NCBI GenBank assembly: GCA_905339215.1
Contig: CAJPFN010000038.1
Coordinates: forward strand, 1-64,000
DNA: 64,000 nt
Direction of reading: 5' to 3'
Source: Rhizobiaceae bacterium
Lineage (GTDB): Bacteria > Pseudomonadota > Alphaproteobacteria > Rhizobiales > Rhizobiaceae
Shown here one piece after another: positions 15,957 to 24,805 of this stretch (position 1 is the stretch's first letter; each line of letters opens with the position of its first letter). Both the position numbers and the translations under genes were made by a program. The notes under the pieces were generated by a model. The model did not search any database and was not told where the DNA came from. It saw only the letters and a list, made by a program, of their open reading frames with translations.

Positions 15957-17942
15957 ATGGAATACCGTCGCGAAATTGACGGGCTGCGCGCGGTCGCGGT
16001 TCTCGCTGTCGTCCTGTTTCACGCAGGCCTGGACTGGTTCGCCGGCGGCTTCGTCGGCGTCGACGTGTTCTTTGTCATAAGCGGCTACCTGATAACGACG
16101 CTTGTCATAAGCGACGCGAGAGCGGGCGTGTTCTCTGCCGCCAAATTCTACGAGCGGCGCGTGCGCAGGATCGTGCCGGCACTCGTCACCGTGTGTGTTG
16201 CGACGTCGTTGGGCGCGCTTTTCTGGATGCTGCCGGACGAACTCACCGACTACAGCGAGAGCCTCGCCGCCACGGCGCTGTTCGTCTCGAACTTCCACTT
16301 CGCCAACGAGACCGACTACTTCGGCGCCGATCCGAGCCTGTTCCCGTTGCTGCATACCTGGAGCCTGGCGATCGAGGAGCAATACTACCTCGTCACTCCG
16401 CTGGCGGTCGTGTTCATCGCCCGCGCGGGACTGCGGACGCTCGGCCTGGCGCTGGTGCTGGCCTTCGCGGCGTCCTTCGGTTTCGCCGTGTGGCTTTCCG
16501 TGTCCGATCCGGAAAACGCCTTCTTCCACACAGGAGCGAGGGTCTGGGAAATCCTCGCCGGCGCACTCGCGGCGCTCGCCCTTCGGGCGAATCCCGGGCT
16601 CGGAAGAATGCCTGCCGCCGTGAAGGAGGTCCTTTCCTTCGCCGGATTGGCAATGATCGTCGTCGCGATACTTTCGTACCGCGAAGACCTGCCGTTCCCG
16701 GGCATCCCGGCGCTGCTGCCGATAGCGGGGGCAGTCCTGTTCGTCATCTTTTCCGACGGCGGCACCATCGTGGGGCGCCTGCTCTCGACGACGCCGATGG
16801 TCGGCATGGGGCTCATTTCGTACAGCGCCTACCTGTGGCACCAGCCGCTTTTTTCGTTCGCCCGCCTACACGGAGGGGCGCCGCTCGATGGCGCGCGTCA
16901 GTTCCTTCTCATCAGTGCCACGTTCGGTCTCGCCTATGTCTCATGGCGAACGGTCGAGACGCCCTTCAGAAAGAAGGGATTCCTCAGCCGACGTGCGGCG
17001 TTTGGTCTGGCGACGACGGGTATGGCGGTCCTGGTGGCAGCCGGCACATACGGCCAGATCAGCCGGGGCGTACTGCAACGCTACGAAGGGTCGGAGAGGG
17101 GCTTCCACGAGGCGATGCAGAGCCTTCAGCGCTATGCGTCGAAGTGCCGGTGGCAGTCGCTCTTCGGCGGCGGCGACGACGGCGTCTGCCTTGTCGGGGA
17201 CGCGGACGCCGCACCATCGTTGATCGTGTGGGGCGACAGCCACGCCGAGGTCCTGCGGTCGGGACTGGACGAAGCGCTTGCGGCTCGCGACATGAGCGCG
17301 GTGGTGATATCCAGATCCGGGTGTCCACCGCTGTCCGGTACGACCTATACGGCCGGGGATGACGAAGGCCGCCGCTGCGCGGCGGACGCGAAGAAGGATA
17401 TCGAACGGATCGAATCCGAGGGCACGACGCCAATCGTCATCGCCGCCCATTGGTCCTTCTATCGGAAGAGCGACCGCTACTTCACGGCAGGAAGCGCTGA
17501 CAACGCGAACGGCTGCGCCCGCGTCGAGGGATCGCCATACGAGAGCGCCGCTGCGGAGACCGTCTGCCGGTTGGTCCGGCGCGGCAGGGACGTCTTCGTC
17601 ATGCACAGCGTACCCCAACTGACGTTCAATCCGATCGATCGGCTCTACGACCGCAAGAGCGCCCAGTGGAATCCGGTGGACATCCTCATCCCCCGATCGC
17701 CTGTTGACGACGGTCTCGACGCGCTCGCCTCGTCGTACCCCCAGGTCCGGCTGATCGATCCTGCCGATGTGCTGTGCGCGACGGACAGCCAGGAGTGCGT
17801 CGTCTCGAAAGACGGCGTGCCGTATTATCGGGACGACAACCATCTCTCCGGCAAAGGATCGTCGATCGTTGGCGAATGGTTGGTTGAACTCGTCGCCGGA
17901 GCATCGATGTCACGTAGAGCGGCGCCCGCGGCAGACTTCTGA
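15957..17942 (+). CDS. OafA/YrhL acyltransferase with C-terminal SGNH domain
   Basis: 661 residues. Residues 1-340 are an acyltransferase 3 membrane domain of about ten helices, with YRREIDGLRAVAVLAVVLFH at the N-terminus (catalytic-type His), GVDVFFVISGYLITTLVIS and LLHTWSLAIEEQYYLV. Residues about 390-655 are a periplasmic SGNH domain: LIVWGDSHAEVL holds the nucleophile and DDNHLSGKGS the Asp/His pair. Such fusions O-acetylate lipopolysaccharide, exopolysaccharide or peptidoglycan from a cytoplasmic donor. ATG 15957 lacks a good ribosome site. The 5' third uses codons rare elsewhere in the window, such as several ATA, which may indicate transfer. Confidence 0.88.
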   Translation: MEYRREIDGLRAVAVLAVVLFHAGLDWFAGGFVGVDVFFVISGYLITTLVISDARAGVFSAAKFYERRVRRIVPALVTVCVATSLGALFWMLPDELTDYSESLAATALFVSNFHFANETDYFGADPSLFPLLHTWSLAIEEQYYLVTPLAVVFIARAGLRTLGLALVLAFAASFGFAVWLSVSDPENAFFHTGARVWEILAGALAALALRANPGLGRMPAAVKEVLSFAGLAMIVVAILSYREDLPFPGIPALLPIAGAVLFVIFSDGGTIVGRLLSTTPMVGMGLISYSAYLWHQPLFSFARLHGGAPLDGARQFLLISATFGLAYVSWRTVETPFRKKGFLSRRAAFGLATTGMAVLVAAGTYGQISRGVLQRYEGSERGFHEAMQSLQRYASKCRWQSLFGGGDDGVCLVGDADAAPSLIVWGDSHAEVLRSGLDEALAARDMSAVVISRSGCPPLSGTTYTAGDDEGRRCAADAKKDIERIESEGTTPIVIAAHWSFYRKSDRYFTAGSADNANGCARVEGSPYESAAAETVCRLVRRGRDVFVMHSVPQLTFNPIDRLYDRKSAQWNPVDILIPRSPVDDGLDALASSYPQVRLIDPADVLCATDSQECVVSKDGVPYYRDDNHLSGKGSSIVGEWLVELVAGASMSRRAAPAADF

Positions 17943-17964
17943 GTGGCGGACTGCTGCTATCGGG

Positions 17965-17984
17965 GGCACCGCCCCGGCGGTGCC
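17965..17984. terminator. hairpin between convergent genes
   Basis: GGCACCGC and GCGGTGCC pair perfectly around CCCG, between the ends of the acyltransferase and transglycosylase genes. There is no T run on either strand, so termination by it is uncertain. Confidence 0.4.
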
Positions 17985-18003
17985 GGGACAGTGGCGCCCC
18001 CCC

Positions 18004-19242
18004 TTACAGCATCGCCAGCAGGGCCTTGGTCGGCCAGCCGTCGATCGCGAGGCCGAGGCGCTTCTGCTCGGCGCGCACGGCCTCGCGCGTCATGGCGCCA
18101 AGGATGCCATCGATGCCGCCGACGTCGTAGCCCAGTGCCACTAGCTTCGTCTGCAGCGATTTCATCTCGTCTCGGGACAGGCCGGGCTCGGGGTCGCGCG
18201 GATCATAGGCGGGCTGTCCGGCGAAGCGGGCGGCGAGGTGCGCGGCGGTCAGCGTGTAGATCGCCGACTGGTTCCACTGCAGGTAGATGTCATAGTTCCC
18301 GAAGGTGAGGAAAGCCGGCCCCTTGCGACCCATCGGCAGGACGAGGCCGGCGGTTAGCCCGCCGTCGCCGCCAAGCGGCGCGCCGCTACGCTCGGTAACG
18401 CCCCAGGCGCTCCATTGGGCGAGGGGCAGCTTGTTGGTGCGGCCGGTTTCTTCCCACGGCATCTCGTCGGGAACGCGGACCTCGCGAATCCAGGGCTGGC
18501 CGGCCTTCCAGCCGCGCGACAGGATTTTGTTCGCCGTGGTCATGATGACGTCGGGAACGCTGCGCCGAAGGTCGACCCGGCCGTCGCCGTCGCCGTCGAC
18601 GCCGCGCAGGAGATAGTCGGTGGGTAAAATCTGCGTCTGGCCGATCTCGCCCGCCCATGCGCCGCGCACGTCGGCGGGCAGGACGCCGCGGTCGATCAGG
18701 GTGAGCAGCGGGACGACCTGCGGCCGGAAAAGTTCCGGCCGGCGGCAGTCGTGGGCAAGCGTGACGAGCGCGTTGAGCGTGAGGAAGTCGCCCTGAACCG
18801 CACCGAAATCGGTCTCCAGCGCCCAGAAGGCGGTGATGACGGGACCCGGTACGCCGAACTCGCGCTCGGCGCGGGCGAAGGTCTCGGCATGCTTCTTCAG
18901 GTTCGCGGCGCCGTTCTTCAACCGGTAGTCGTTGATCATCCGGCGCGAGAATTCGATGAAGGATTGCGAGAAGACCCCTTGTGCACGATCCCGTTCGAGT
19001 ACCTTGGGGTCTATCGCGGCACCTTCGAGCGCGTCGAGCCCGGAGCGGCCGACGCCGGCGGCCGAAGCCTCCGCTGCGATTGCGGTCTTCCAGGCAGCGA
19101 AGTCGCCGCCGCATTGCTGGGCAAAGGCCGGTCCGGCAGGGACGAGAAGGAGCAGGGCTGCGAGAAGTCCTCGCAGGCCGGAAGAGCGGCCTGCCGCCCG
19201 TCGGCTCCAGGCGGAAGCGCGCGGACGACCAGAGGCCGGCAC
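18004..19242 (-). CDS. MltB-type lytic murein transglycosylase with peptidoglycan-binding domain
   Basis: About 412 residues. A basic N-terminal stretch is followed by a signal peptide (LRGLLAALLLLVPAGPAFA). Then comes the MltB/SLT_2 domain, with the catalytic Glu in FWALETDFGAVQG and the substrate motifs GEIGQTQILPTDYL and GNYDIYLQWNQS. A C-terminal PG_binding_1 domain covers the last 60 residues (MKSLQTKLVALGYDVGGIDG). It would cleave glycan strands to 1,6-anhydromuropeptides in the periplasm. The start is uncertain: GTG 19242, TTG 19251 (overlapping the preceding stop) and ATG 19272 are all possible. It follows the GH25 gene directly. Confidence 0.86.
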   Translation of the reverse strand: MPASGRPRASAWSRRAAGRSSGLRGLLAALLLLVPAGPAFAQQCGGDFAAWKTAIAAEASAAGVGRSGLDALEGAAIDPKVLERDRAQGVFSQSFIEFSRRMINDYRLKNGAANLKKHAETFARAEREFGVPGPVITAFWALETDFGAVQGDFLTLNALVTLAHDCRRPELFRPQVVPLLTLIDRGVLPADVRGAWAGEIGQTQILPTDYLLRGVDGDGDGRVDLRRSVPDVIMTTANKILSRGWKAGQPWIREVRVPDEMPWEETGRTNKLPLAQWSAWGVTERSGAPLGGDGGLTAGLVLPMGRKGPAFLTFGNYDIYLQWNQSAIYTLTAAHLAARFAGQPAYDPRDPEPGLSRDEMKSLQTKLVALGYDVGGIDGILGAMTREAVRAEQKRLGLAIDGWPTKALLAML

Positions 19243-19247
19243 GACGA

Positions 19248-20066
19248 TCAAATCGTGTTCGCCTTCAGCCATTTGCCCCAGGCTGCGGTGCTGCCGTTGA
19301 AGACGTTGATGTCGGCGTTGCCCTTGATTCCGGGGACGACGCCGGTGCCGGTATACTGCCAGAAGGTGAAGGGGTGGCTGCCATACTTCTCGGTCGGATG
19401 GCCGGCGACGGAACGGAGCCAGTAGGGATAGCCCTTGAATCCGGAAAGGCCGTTGTCGTCGAAGAAGTCGATCGACGTATAGATGATCGGCTTCCTGCCG
19501 TAGTGTCGCTCGACGATCTCGAGGAAGGTGCGCATCTCGCTCCTGACGGTCGCCGCATCGGGCCTCAGCTTGCAGGTCGGCGAGGACGGATTCCATTCCA
19601 TGTCGAGAACCGGCGGCAGGGAACCGCGCTCCCGCGGCACATTGCGGATGAACCAGGCAGCCTGTTCCGCGGCGGGTCGGCAGAAATAGTAGAAATGATA
19701 GGCCGCGCGCGGGACGCCGGCCCGTCTGGCGCCTGCCCAATGCTCGGCGAAACGGTCGTCGACGCGATCCCCGCCTTCGGTCGCCTTGATGAAGGCGAAG
19801 GAGACGCCGCTCGAGCGCGCCTTTTCCCAGTCGACGCCGGACTGGTACTTCGAAACGTCAATGCCGTGGACGTCATAGTGCCACGGTGTGCGGCCGCCCC
19901 AGTCGTGCGGGTCGTTGTCGTCGAAACGCGGCGCGCGGATCGCCACCATGCCGTACGAGGCGACGGTCGACGTGGCGGAGGAGGATGCCTGCGGCGCAAT
20001 GTCGTAGTCGATCGCCGAGCAGGCGCCGAGGGCCGCAAGGAGCATCAGGGCTACGAGACGCCGCAT
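19248..20066 (-). CDS. GH25 lysozyme-like lipoprotein
   Basis: 272 residues. A lipoprotein signal with the lipobox LGAC (Cys16). The rest is a glycoside hydrolase 25 domain: GIDVSKYQSGVDWEKARSSG with the family Asp, SFAFIKATEGGD, RAAYHFYYF, LPPVLDMEWN with acidic catalytic residues, and FWQYTGTGVVPGI. GH25 enzymes are N-acetylmuramidases. ATG 20066 has GAAGGAAC ahead of it. The stop overlaps the region of possible transglycosylase starts, so two glycan-cleaving enzymes are made from one message. Confidence 0.88.
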   Translation of the reverse strand: MRRLVALMLLAALGACSAIDYDIAPQASSSATSTVASYGMVAIRAPRFDDNDPHDWGGRTPWHYDVHGIDVSKYQSGVDWEKARSSGVSFAFIKATEGGDRVDDRFAEHWAGARRAGVPRAAYHFYYFCRPAAEQAAWFIRNVPRERGSLPPVLDMEWNPSSPTCKLRPDAATVRSEMRTFLEIVERHYGRKPIIYTSIDFFDDNGLSGFKGYPYWLRSVAGHPTEKYGSHPFTFWQYTGTGVVPGIKGNADINVFNGSTAAWGKWLKANTI

Positions 20067-20304
20067 CGCCGTTCCTTCGAGACTGGCCGCAGAAGTGGTG
20101 CTCCCCCGCAGGATCACATCCCCATGCAACACTAGAATACGGTCGCCGTGCCGTCACGCAGGATTTCGGCACGATACCCGTCGGTGATCGGCGATCAGGG
20201 TTTATTTTCCGTTGATCGCGTCGAAAAGGTGGTAGAAATCTGGCAGGCAAATTCCGGCATTTGTGGGGCCGGCTCAAGGACCGGATGAAGCGGCGAGGGA
20301 CGTG

Positions 20305-21684
20305 ATGCGGTTCATTTCCAAGGTCTTGAAATGGCTTCTCGGGCTCGTGGCCGTCGCTTTCGTGGGCGCGGTGCTGTGGCTTTACCTGGCGCCTCCGGCG
20401 CTGATCCGCGTCGCCGCCGGCTATTCGGCGAAGATCGTCTGCTCAAACGTGTTCGTCGCCGGCCGCGACGCTCAGCGGGTACTCGAACTGGACGTCCAGG
20501 CGCCCGGCCACCCGATCCTGAAGTTCATCGACGTCGACGTCGACCGCGAGCGCAAGACGGTGACGGCGGGCCTACTCGGCGTGTTCGGCCGTTCGATGGC
20601 GGTCGCCCATGACGGTTTCGGCTGCGCCACCGTCGCCGACGGCGACCTCGATGCAGTGCCGCCGATGCCGGCGCCCAACACGGCCGCTCCGCTGACGACG
20701 GGCATCTGGCCGGACGGCATTGCCGTCGATCCGTCGCAGGACCCCGAAGTCGTAAAGATCCTCGACGATCCGGCGATGACGGGGCCGGGCATGCGCGCCG
20801 TGGTCGTGGTCAAGAACGGCCGCATCGTCGGCGAGCGCTACGGCGAGGGGTTCACGCTGAAGACGCCGCTGCTCGGCTGGTCGATGACCAAGTCCGTCAA
20901 TGCCGCGATCGTCGGCACGGCGATCCAGGCGGGCAGGCTTTCGCTCGACAAGGCGCCGGTCTTTCCGTCCTGGGCCGAGGACTCGCGCAGGGCGATAAAG
21001 GTCGCGGACCTCATGGCGATGTCGAGCGGTCTCGAATTCAACGAGGACTACGGCGATGTCACCGACGTCACCCGCATGCTCTATCTCGAGCCGGACATGG
21101 CGGGCTTCGCGGAGGACAAGCCGGCGGTCGCTGCGCCCGGCACGCTGTTCAACTATTCCAGCGGAACCGCCGTCATGCTTGCGCGCGCATGGCAGGACGC
21201 GCTCGGCGCCGATGCGCTCGCCTGGCCACGCAACGCGCTGTTCGAGCCGATCGGCATGACGAGCGCGGTGATCGAGACCGACGCGCGCGGCACCTTTGTC
21301 GGCTCGTCCTATCTCTATGCCACGGCGCGCGACTGGGCCCGTTTCGGCCTGCTCATCGAGCAGGGTGGCGTGTGGCGCGACACTCGAATCCTGCCGGCGG
21401 GCTTCGTCGACACGATGCGCGCGGAAGCCGCGGCGTCGAAGGGCGAATACGGGCAGGGCCAGGTCTGGCTGCACGGTCCCGAGGCGGGGACGCCGCCCGG
21501 CGAGGATCCCGACAAGGGCTTCGACCTGCCCGAAGACGCGTTCTGGTTTCTCGGTCATGACGGCCAGTCGACGGCCGTGATCCCGTCGCAGCGGCTGGTG
21601 GTGGTGCGGCTCGGCCTCACCCCGTCGAAGCTCGGCTACAAGCCGCAGGCGTTGGTCGCCGCGCTGGCGAAGGCGCTACAGTAG
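20305..21684 (+). CDS. membrane-anchored serine hydrolase, class C beta-lactamase fold
   Basis: 459 residues. One N-terminal membrane helix (about residues 8-28) anchors a periplasmic domain. The active-site set is present: Ser193-Met-Thr-Lys196 in GWSMTKSV, Tyr284-Ser-Ser in FNYSSGT, and HDG in FLGHDGQST where most enzymes have KTG. The family includes esterases, D-aminopeptidases and peptide hydrolases; true beta-lactamase activity is unlikely with the HDG variant and the anchor. Close relatives are annotated only as serine hydrolases. It is divergent from the GH25-transglycosylase pair across 238 bases, where I see no clear operator. Confidence 0.82.
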   Translation: MRFISKVLKWLLGLVAVAFVGAVLWLYLAPPALIRVAAGYSAKIVCSNVFVAGRDAQRVLELDVQAPGHPILKFIDVDVDRERKTVTAGLLGVFGRSMAVAHDGFGCATVADGDLDAVPPMPAPNTAAPLTTGIWPDGIAVDPSQDPEVVKILDDPAMTGPGMRAVVVVKNGRIVGERYGEGFTLKTPLLGWSMTKSVNAAIVGTAIQAGRLSLDKAPVFPSWAEDSRRAIKVADLMAMSSGLEFNEDYGDVTDVTRMLYLEPDMAGFAEDKPAVAAPGTLFNYSSGTAVMLARAWQDALGADALAWPRNALFEPIGMTSAVIETDARGTFVGSSYLYATARDWARFGLLIEQGGVWRDTRILPAGFVDTMRAEAAASKGEYGQGQVWLHGPEAGTPPGEDPDKGFDLPEDAFWFLGHDGQSTAVIPSQRLVVVRLGLTPSKLGYKPQALVAALAKALQ

Positions 21685-21721
21685 GAGGCGACGATCGCAG
21701 GCGCGTCATGCGCCGGCGCGG

Positions 21722-22189
21722 TCAGTCGGCGCAGAGGATACGCGCGACATAGCCTTTTTCGACGATGGCCATGCAGCCGAACACGGGCGTGACCGCGGTG
21801 CAGGCGCCGAGCAGCGCCAATTTCCCGCCATCCTCGACCTGGCCGCGCTCGGCTGGCGATAGCGCGGCGAGGCAGCGGCCTTCGCATTCGCCGTCGTCGG
21901 CGCAGGGCCGTCCGCCGTCCCCGGTCGGGACGCGGCAGATCGGCTGTGGGAAGATGCCGGCGGGACCCCAGCGCCCGCCTGCCTGTTCGCAGGCGGCCTG
22001 GTCGTCGGGGATGGCGATCGCGACGCCGCAAACCTTGATCGGCGCCGCCGTCTGCGGTTCCCCGACGGCGATCCACGCGCCGCCGCGGCAACTCCAGTAA
22101 CCCGGCTCGGCGGCCGTGGCCGGACCGATCAGCGGCGCCAACGCGGAAGCCGCGAGCAGGGCTGCGAAAGGAATCCAATTGCGCCGCAT
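21722..22189 (-). CDS. cysteine-rich exported protein of unknown function
   Basis: 155 residues. The signal peptide (IPFAALLAASALAPLIGPATA) is cleaved about after residue 27. The mature part has ten cysteines in patterns such as GYWSCRGG, IKVCGVAI, PICRVPTG, CADDGECEGRC and CTAVTPVFGCM, suggesting a disulphide-rich periplasmic or outer protein. I recognise no family. It is convergent with the hydrolase gene. Confidence 0.72.
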   Translation of the reverse strand: MRRNWIPFAALLAASALAPLIGPATAAEPGYWSCRGGAWIAVGEPQTAAPIKVCGVAIAIPDDQAACEQAGGRWGPAGIFPQPICRVPTGDGGRPCADDGECEGRCLAALSPAERGQVEDGGKLALLGACTAVTPVFGCMAIVEKGYVARILCAD

Positions 22190-22253
22190 CGTCGAGATCC
22201 ACGGTTTTCCCGAGCATCTGACGGCAAGCGCGGCGATTTGGCCTTGACGCGCG

Positions 22254-22964
22254 TCAACCGGAGCGAGACGCGGACCCGGAGCGCGAATCGGCGCGCGGCC
22301 CGACGACGATCAGCCAGGCGTAGCCGCCGTAGAGAGGGGTGAAGACGGTGGCGCGGCCTTCGGCCTCGGCGCGGGCGCCGATCTCGGCGACGAGGCCGGC
22401 GCGCGGCGTGACATGGAATCGCGCCAGCCAGGCGCGCAGCGCCGCGGCGAACCAGCCGGGAAGCCGCTCCTGCTGGCCGAAGTCGACGACGTGGAGCGAA
22501 CCGGTGGGCGCGAGCGCGGCGAGCGCGGCGTCGATCGCCTGCTCCCAGCCGGGGATCATGGAAAGGGCGTAGGAAACGAACACCCGGTCGAACGACGTCT
22601 CGCCGAAGAGGGCGCGGGCGTCGAAGCTCGTCGCGTCGGCGCGGGCGATCGCGATGCGGCCGCGCAAGCCGTGGCGCGAAAGCGTCGCGCCGGCCGTTTC
22701 CAGCATCGCCGCTGAGATATCGAGGCCGAAGAGGCGGGCGTCGGGATGGCGGCGGGCGGCGAGCAGCAGGTTGCGGCCGGTGCCGCAGCCGAGTTCGAGC
22801 ACGGTGCCGCCGGGCGGAACGTCGAGGCCGGCGATCATGCGGTCGCGGCCCAGCAGGTAGTATTTCCGCGTCGCGTCATAGATATGGCGCTGCCAGCGGT
22901 AGACGCCGTCCATGAGCGCGGCGTGGCCGCCGTCGCGCTCGTGCCGTCCTTCGGCCGCGCTCAT
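22254..22964 (-). CDS. btaB: BtaB-type N-methyltransferase of betaine lipid synthesis
   Basis: 236 residues, class I methyltransferase: YRWQRHIYDATRKYYLLGRD at the N-terminus is typical of BtaB, motif I is TVLELGCGTGRNLLLAA, and LFGLDISAAMLETA follows. BtaB methylates diacylglyceryl homoserine three times to diacylglyceryl trimethylhomoserine (DGTS), a phosphorus-free membrane lipid. The start overlaps the btaA stop by four bases. The C-terminus ends in a short Ser/Arg-rich tail. Confidence 0.88.
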   Translation of the reverse strand: MSAAEGRHERDGGHAALMDGVYRWQRHIYDATRKYYLLGRDRMIAGLDVPPGGTVLELGCGTGRNLLLAARRHPDARLFGLDISAAMLETAGATLSRHGLRGRIAIARADATSFDARALFGETSFDRVFVSYALSMIPGWEQAIDAALAALAPTGSLHVVDFGQQERLPGWFAAALRAWLARFHVTPRAGLVAEIGARAEAEGRATVFTPLYGGYAWLIVVGPRADSRSGSASRSG

Positions 22965-24226
22965 CGCGGCTCGAGCACGTAGAGGTGGAAGCCGCCGTAG
23001 ATCGCCGAGCGATCACGCGCAGTGAAGGCGCGCGAGGCTTCTTCCTCGTAACGCCAGCGCGACAACAGGCTCTGGCGGACGCGGCCGGGAAGGAGCGTCG
23101 GCTCGGCGGCGGTGCGGAAGATGACGCGGGCGCCGGGTGCGGCCGTGCGCGTTATTTCGCTCCACAGCGCATCGAGCTGGGCGTCGCTCATCCAGTCCTG
23201 GGCGTCGAGCAGGACGAAGCGATCGACGGACGCCGCCGCCTTGCGCTGCAGGAGTTCGGCGAAGCCGATGTGGTGGACCTCCACGCGTCCGGCGTTGGCG
23301 CGCAGCACGGCGTGGTTGGCTGGTTCGAGATAGGCGGGCAACGCGCCTTCGCCGGGCTCCGGATAGCGGCGGGCGAAGGCCTGCCAGGCGAAATAGTTGT
23401 CGCGGAGGGGGAAATGACAGGCGAGCTTTTCCAGGCGAACCGCCAGAACGCCGGCCATCGTACCGTCGCCCGACGAAAGCAGCGCGTCGTACTGCGCCGG
23501 CGGGATGCCGAGGCCGAACAGCGAGGCCTTCATCGAGGTCGACCAGCGCAGCAGCGGCGCCTCGAACAGCGGCGCCAGATACTCCTCGTAGAAGCGGCGC
23601 TGCTCGCGCAGCGAGGTCGCGGACATGATCGCGGCGGGATCGACCCCATAGAAGCGGGCCATGCGGTGGCCGGCGGCGATGAACAGGCCGAGCAGTCCGG
23701 TGCGGTAAAAGTTGCGTTCGAAGACGGCGATGCGCCGGCGGCCGCGCCAGGTGCGCTTGTCCCAGTAGGCGCGCGAGGCCTCGTCGAGGCGAGGCCTGAC
23801 GTACCGGTCGTAGGCCAGCGTGTTCGCCGGCGTACCGGTGCCGCCGAAGAAACGCAGGAGGTCGCTGTGGGCGGGGAGATGGCGGACGGCGGCGAGCTTC
23901 AGCCGGTTCAGCGCGACGTGGGCGGTGTTCAGGTCGACGGCGTCGATCTCGGCCGGCGAGCGGGTCAGGTAGGCGAGCACGTTGCAGCCGCCCGACGCGA
24001 TGGTGACGACGCGGTGACCTTCGCCCAGCGCCATCGCCTCCATGTCGACGTCCGGGTCCTCCCAGATCTGCGGGTAGACGAGGCCGGAGAAGGCCAGGGC
24101 GAACAGACGCTCCGAGAGCCCCTCCTTTGACAGCGCCTTGTTCCGGTAGATGGCGCGGCCGAGCCGAGGGTTCCTGCGGAAGAGCCCTCGGTCTGCGGAA
24201 AGGTCTGTCATGGCGCGAATCCCCAT
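22961..24226 (-). CDS. btaA: BtaA, S-adenosylmethionine:diacylglycerol 3-amino-3-carboxypropyltransferase
   Basis: 421 residues, DUF3419/BtaA family. It moves the aminocarboxypropyl group of S-adenosylmethionine to diacylglycerol, the first step of DGTS synthesis. Motifs: LVYPQIWEDPDVDMEAM, VVTIASGGCNVLAYL, IDAVDLNTAHVALNRLKL, and later FVLLDAQDWMSDAQLDALW. ATG 24226 follows AAGGGTG. BtaA-BtaB in rhizobia is induced by phosphate starvation through PhoB, and a degenerate Pho box lies upstream at 24271-24299. Confidence 0.92.
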   Translation of the reverse strand: MGIRAMTDLSADRGLFRRNPRLGRAIYRNKALSKEGLSERLFALAFSGLVYPQIWEDPDVDMEAMALGEGHRVVTIASGGCNVLAYLTRSPAEIDAVDLNTAHVALNRLKLAAVRHLPAHSDLLRFFGGTGTPANTLAYDRYVRPRLDEASRAYWDKRTWRGRRRIAVFERNFYRTGLLGLFIAAGHRMARFYGVDPAAIMSATSLREQRRFYEEYLAPLFEAPLLRWSTSMKASLFGLGIPPAQYDALLSSGDGTMAGVLAVRLEKLACHFPLRDNYFAWQAFARRYPEPGEGALPAYLEPANHAVLRANAGRVEVHHIGFAELLQRKAAASVDRFVLLDAQDWMSDAQLDALWSEITRTAAPGARVIFRTAAEPTLLPGRVRQSLLSRWRYEEEASRAFTARDRSAIYGGFHLYVLEPR

Positions 24227-24270
24227 CGTTCACCCTTCAGGACCGGCTATAGCCGTCGCATGACCGGCGG

Positions 24271-24299
24271 GTGACGGCGTGACGACCGTTCCGTGACAG
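24271..24299 (-). promoter_or_regulatory. candidate Pho box upstream of btaA
   Basis: On the minus strand CTGTCAC, CGGTCGT and CCGTCAC occur at exact 11-base spacing, matching the spacing of Pho-box half sites (consensus CTGTCAT), about 45 bases before btaA. The middle unit is poor. Confidence 0.45.
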
Positions 24300-24405
24300 G
24301 AACGGGTGGCCCGGTCGGGACCGGCGCGACGGGCCGTCAGGAGGCTCGGGCGGCCGTCTTGCGCGCCGGCCGAACCGCGGCCATTTTCCAGGCCTGGAGG
24401 CGATC

Positions 24406-24795
24406 ATGACCCGACGAGATTTCGACCCAGCCACCGTCAGGCCGGACGGGCGCCGGCCCGCAAAGGCGCGGCTGTTCGACGGCGGGGTTTCAGGACCTTA
24501 CCGAGGCTTCGTCAACGGCGAGGTGCTGGGAACACAGGTAACCGTTCTGACCTACGGCAATGACGAGCCGGGGACGGGACCGGTCCTCCACGTCCATCCC
24601 TATGACGAGGTGTTCGTGGTCCAGGAGGGGCGCGCGCGCTTCTTCGTCGGCGAGGAGGTGATTGACGCGGATGCCGGCGAGACGGTGCTCGGCCCCGCCG
24701 GCGTGCCGCACCGCTTCGTCAATCTCGGCCCGGGGCGGCTGCAGACACTCGACATCCATCTTTCGCCGCGCTGGATCCAGACGAACCTGGAATAG
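24406..24795 (+). CDS. cupin-domain protein
   Basis: 129 residues, a single cupin barrel. The metal-site pattern is visible as GPVLHVHPYDEVFVVQEG (two His and a Glu of motif 1) and GPAGVPHRFVNLG (His of motif 2). Small cupins of this type can be sugar isomerases, dioxygenases or binding proteins, and the function cannot be told. ATG 24406 has GGAGG about 6 bases upstream. It is convergent with the oxoprolinase gene and divergent from btaA. Confidence 0.82.
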   Translation: MTRRDFDPATVRPDGRRPAKARLFDGGVSGPYRGFVNGEVLGTQVTVLTYGNDEPGTGPVLHVHPYDEVFVVQEGRARFFVGEEVIDADAGETVLGPAGVPHRFVNLGPGRLQTLDIHLSPRWIQTNLE

Positions 24796-24805
24796 TGTGC
24801 GGGCC

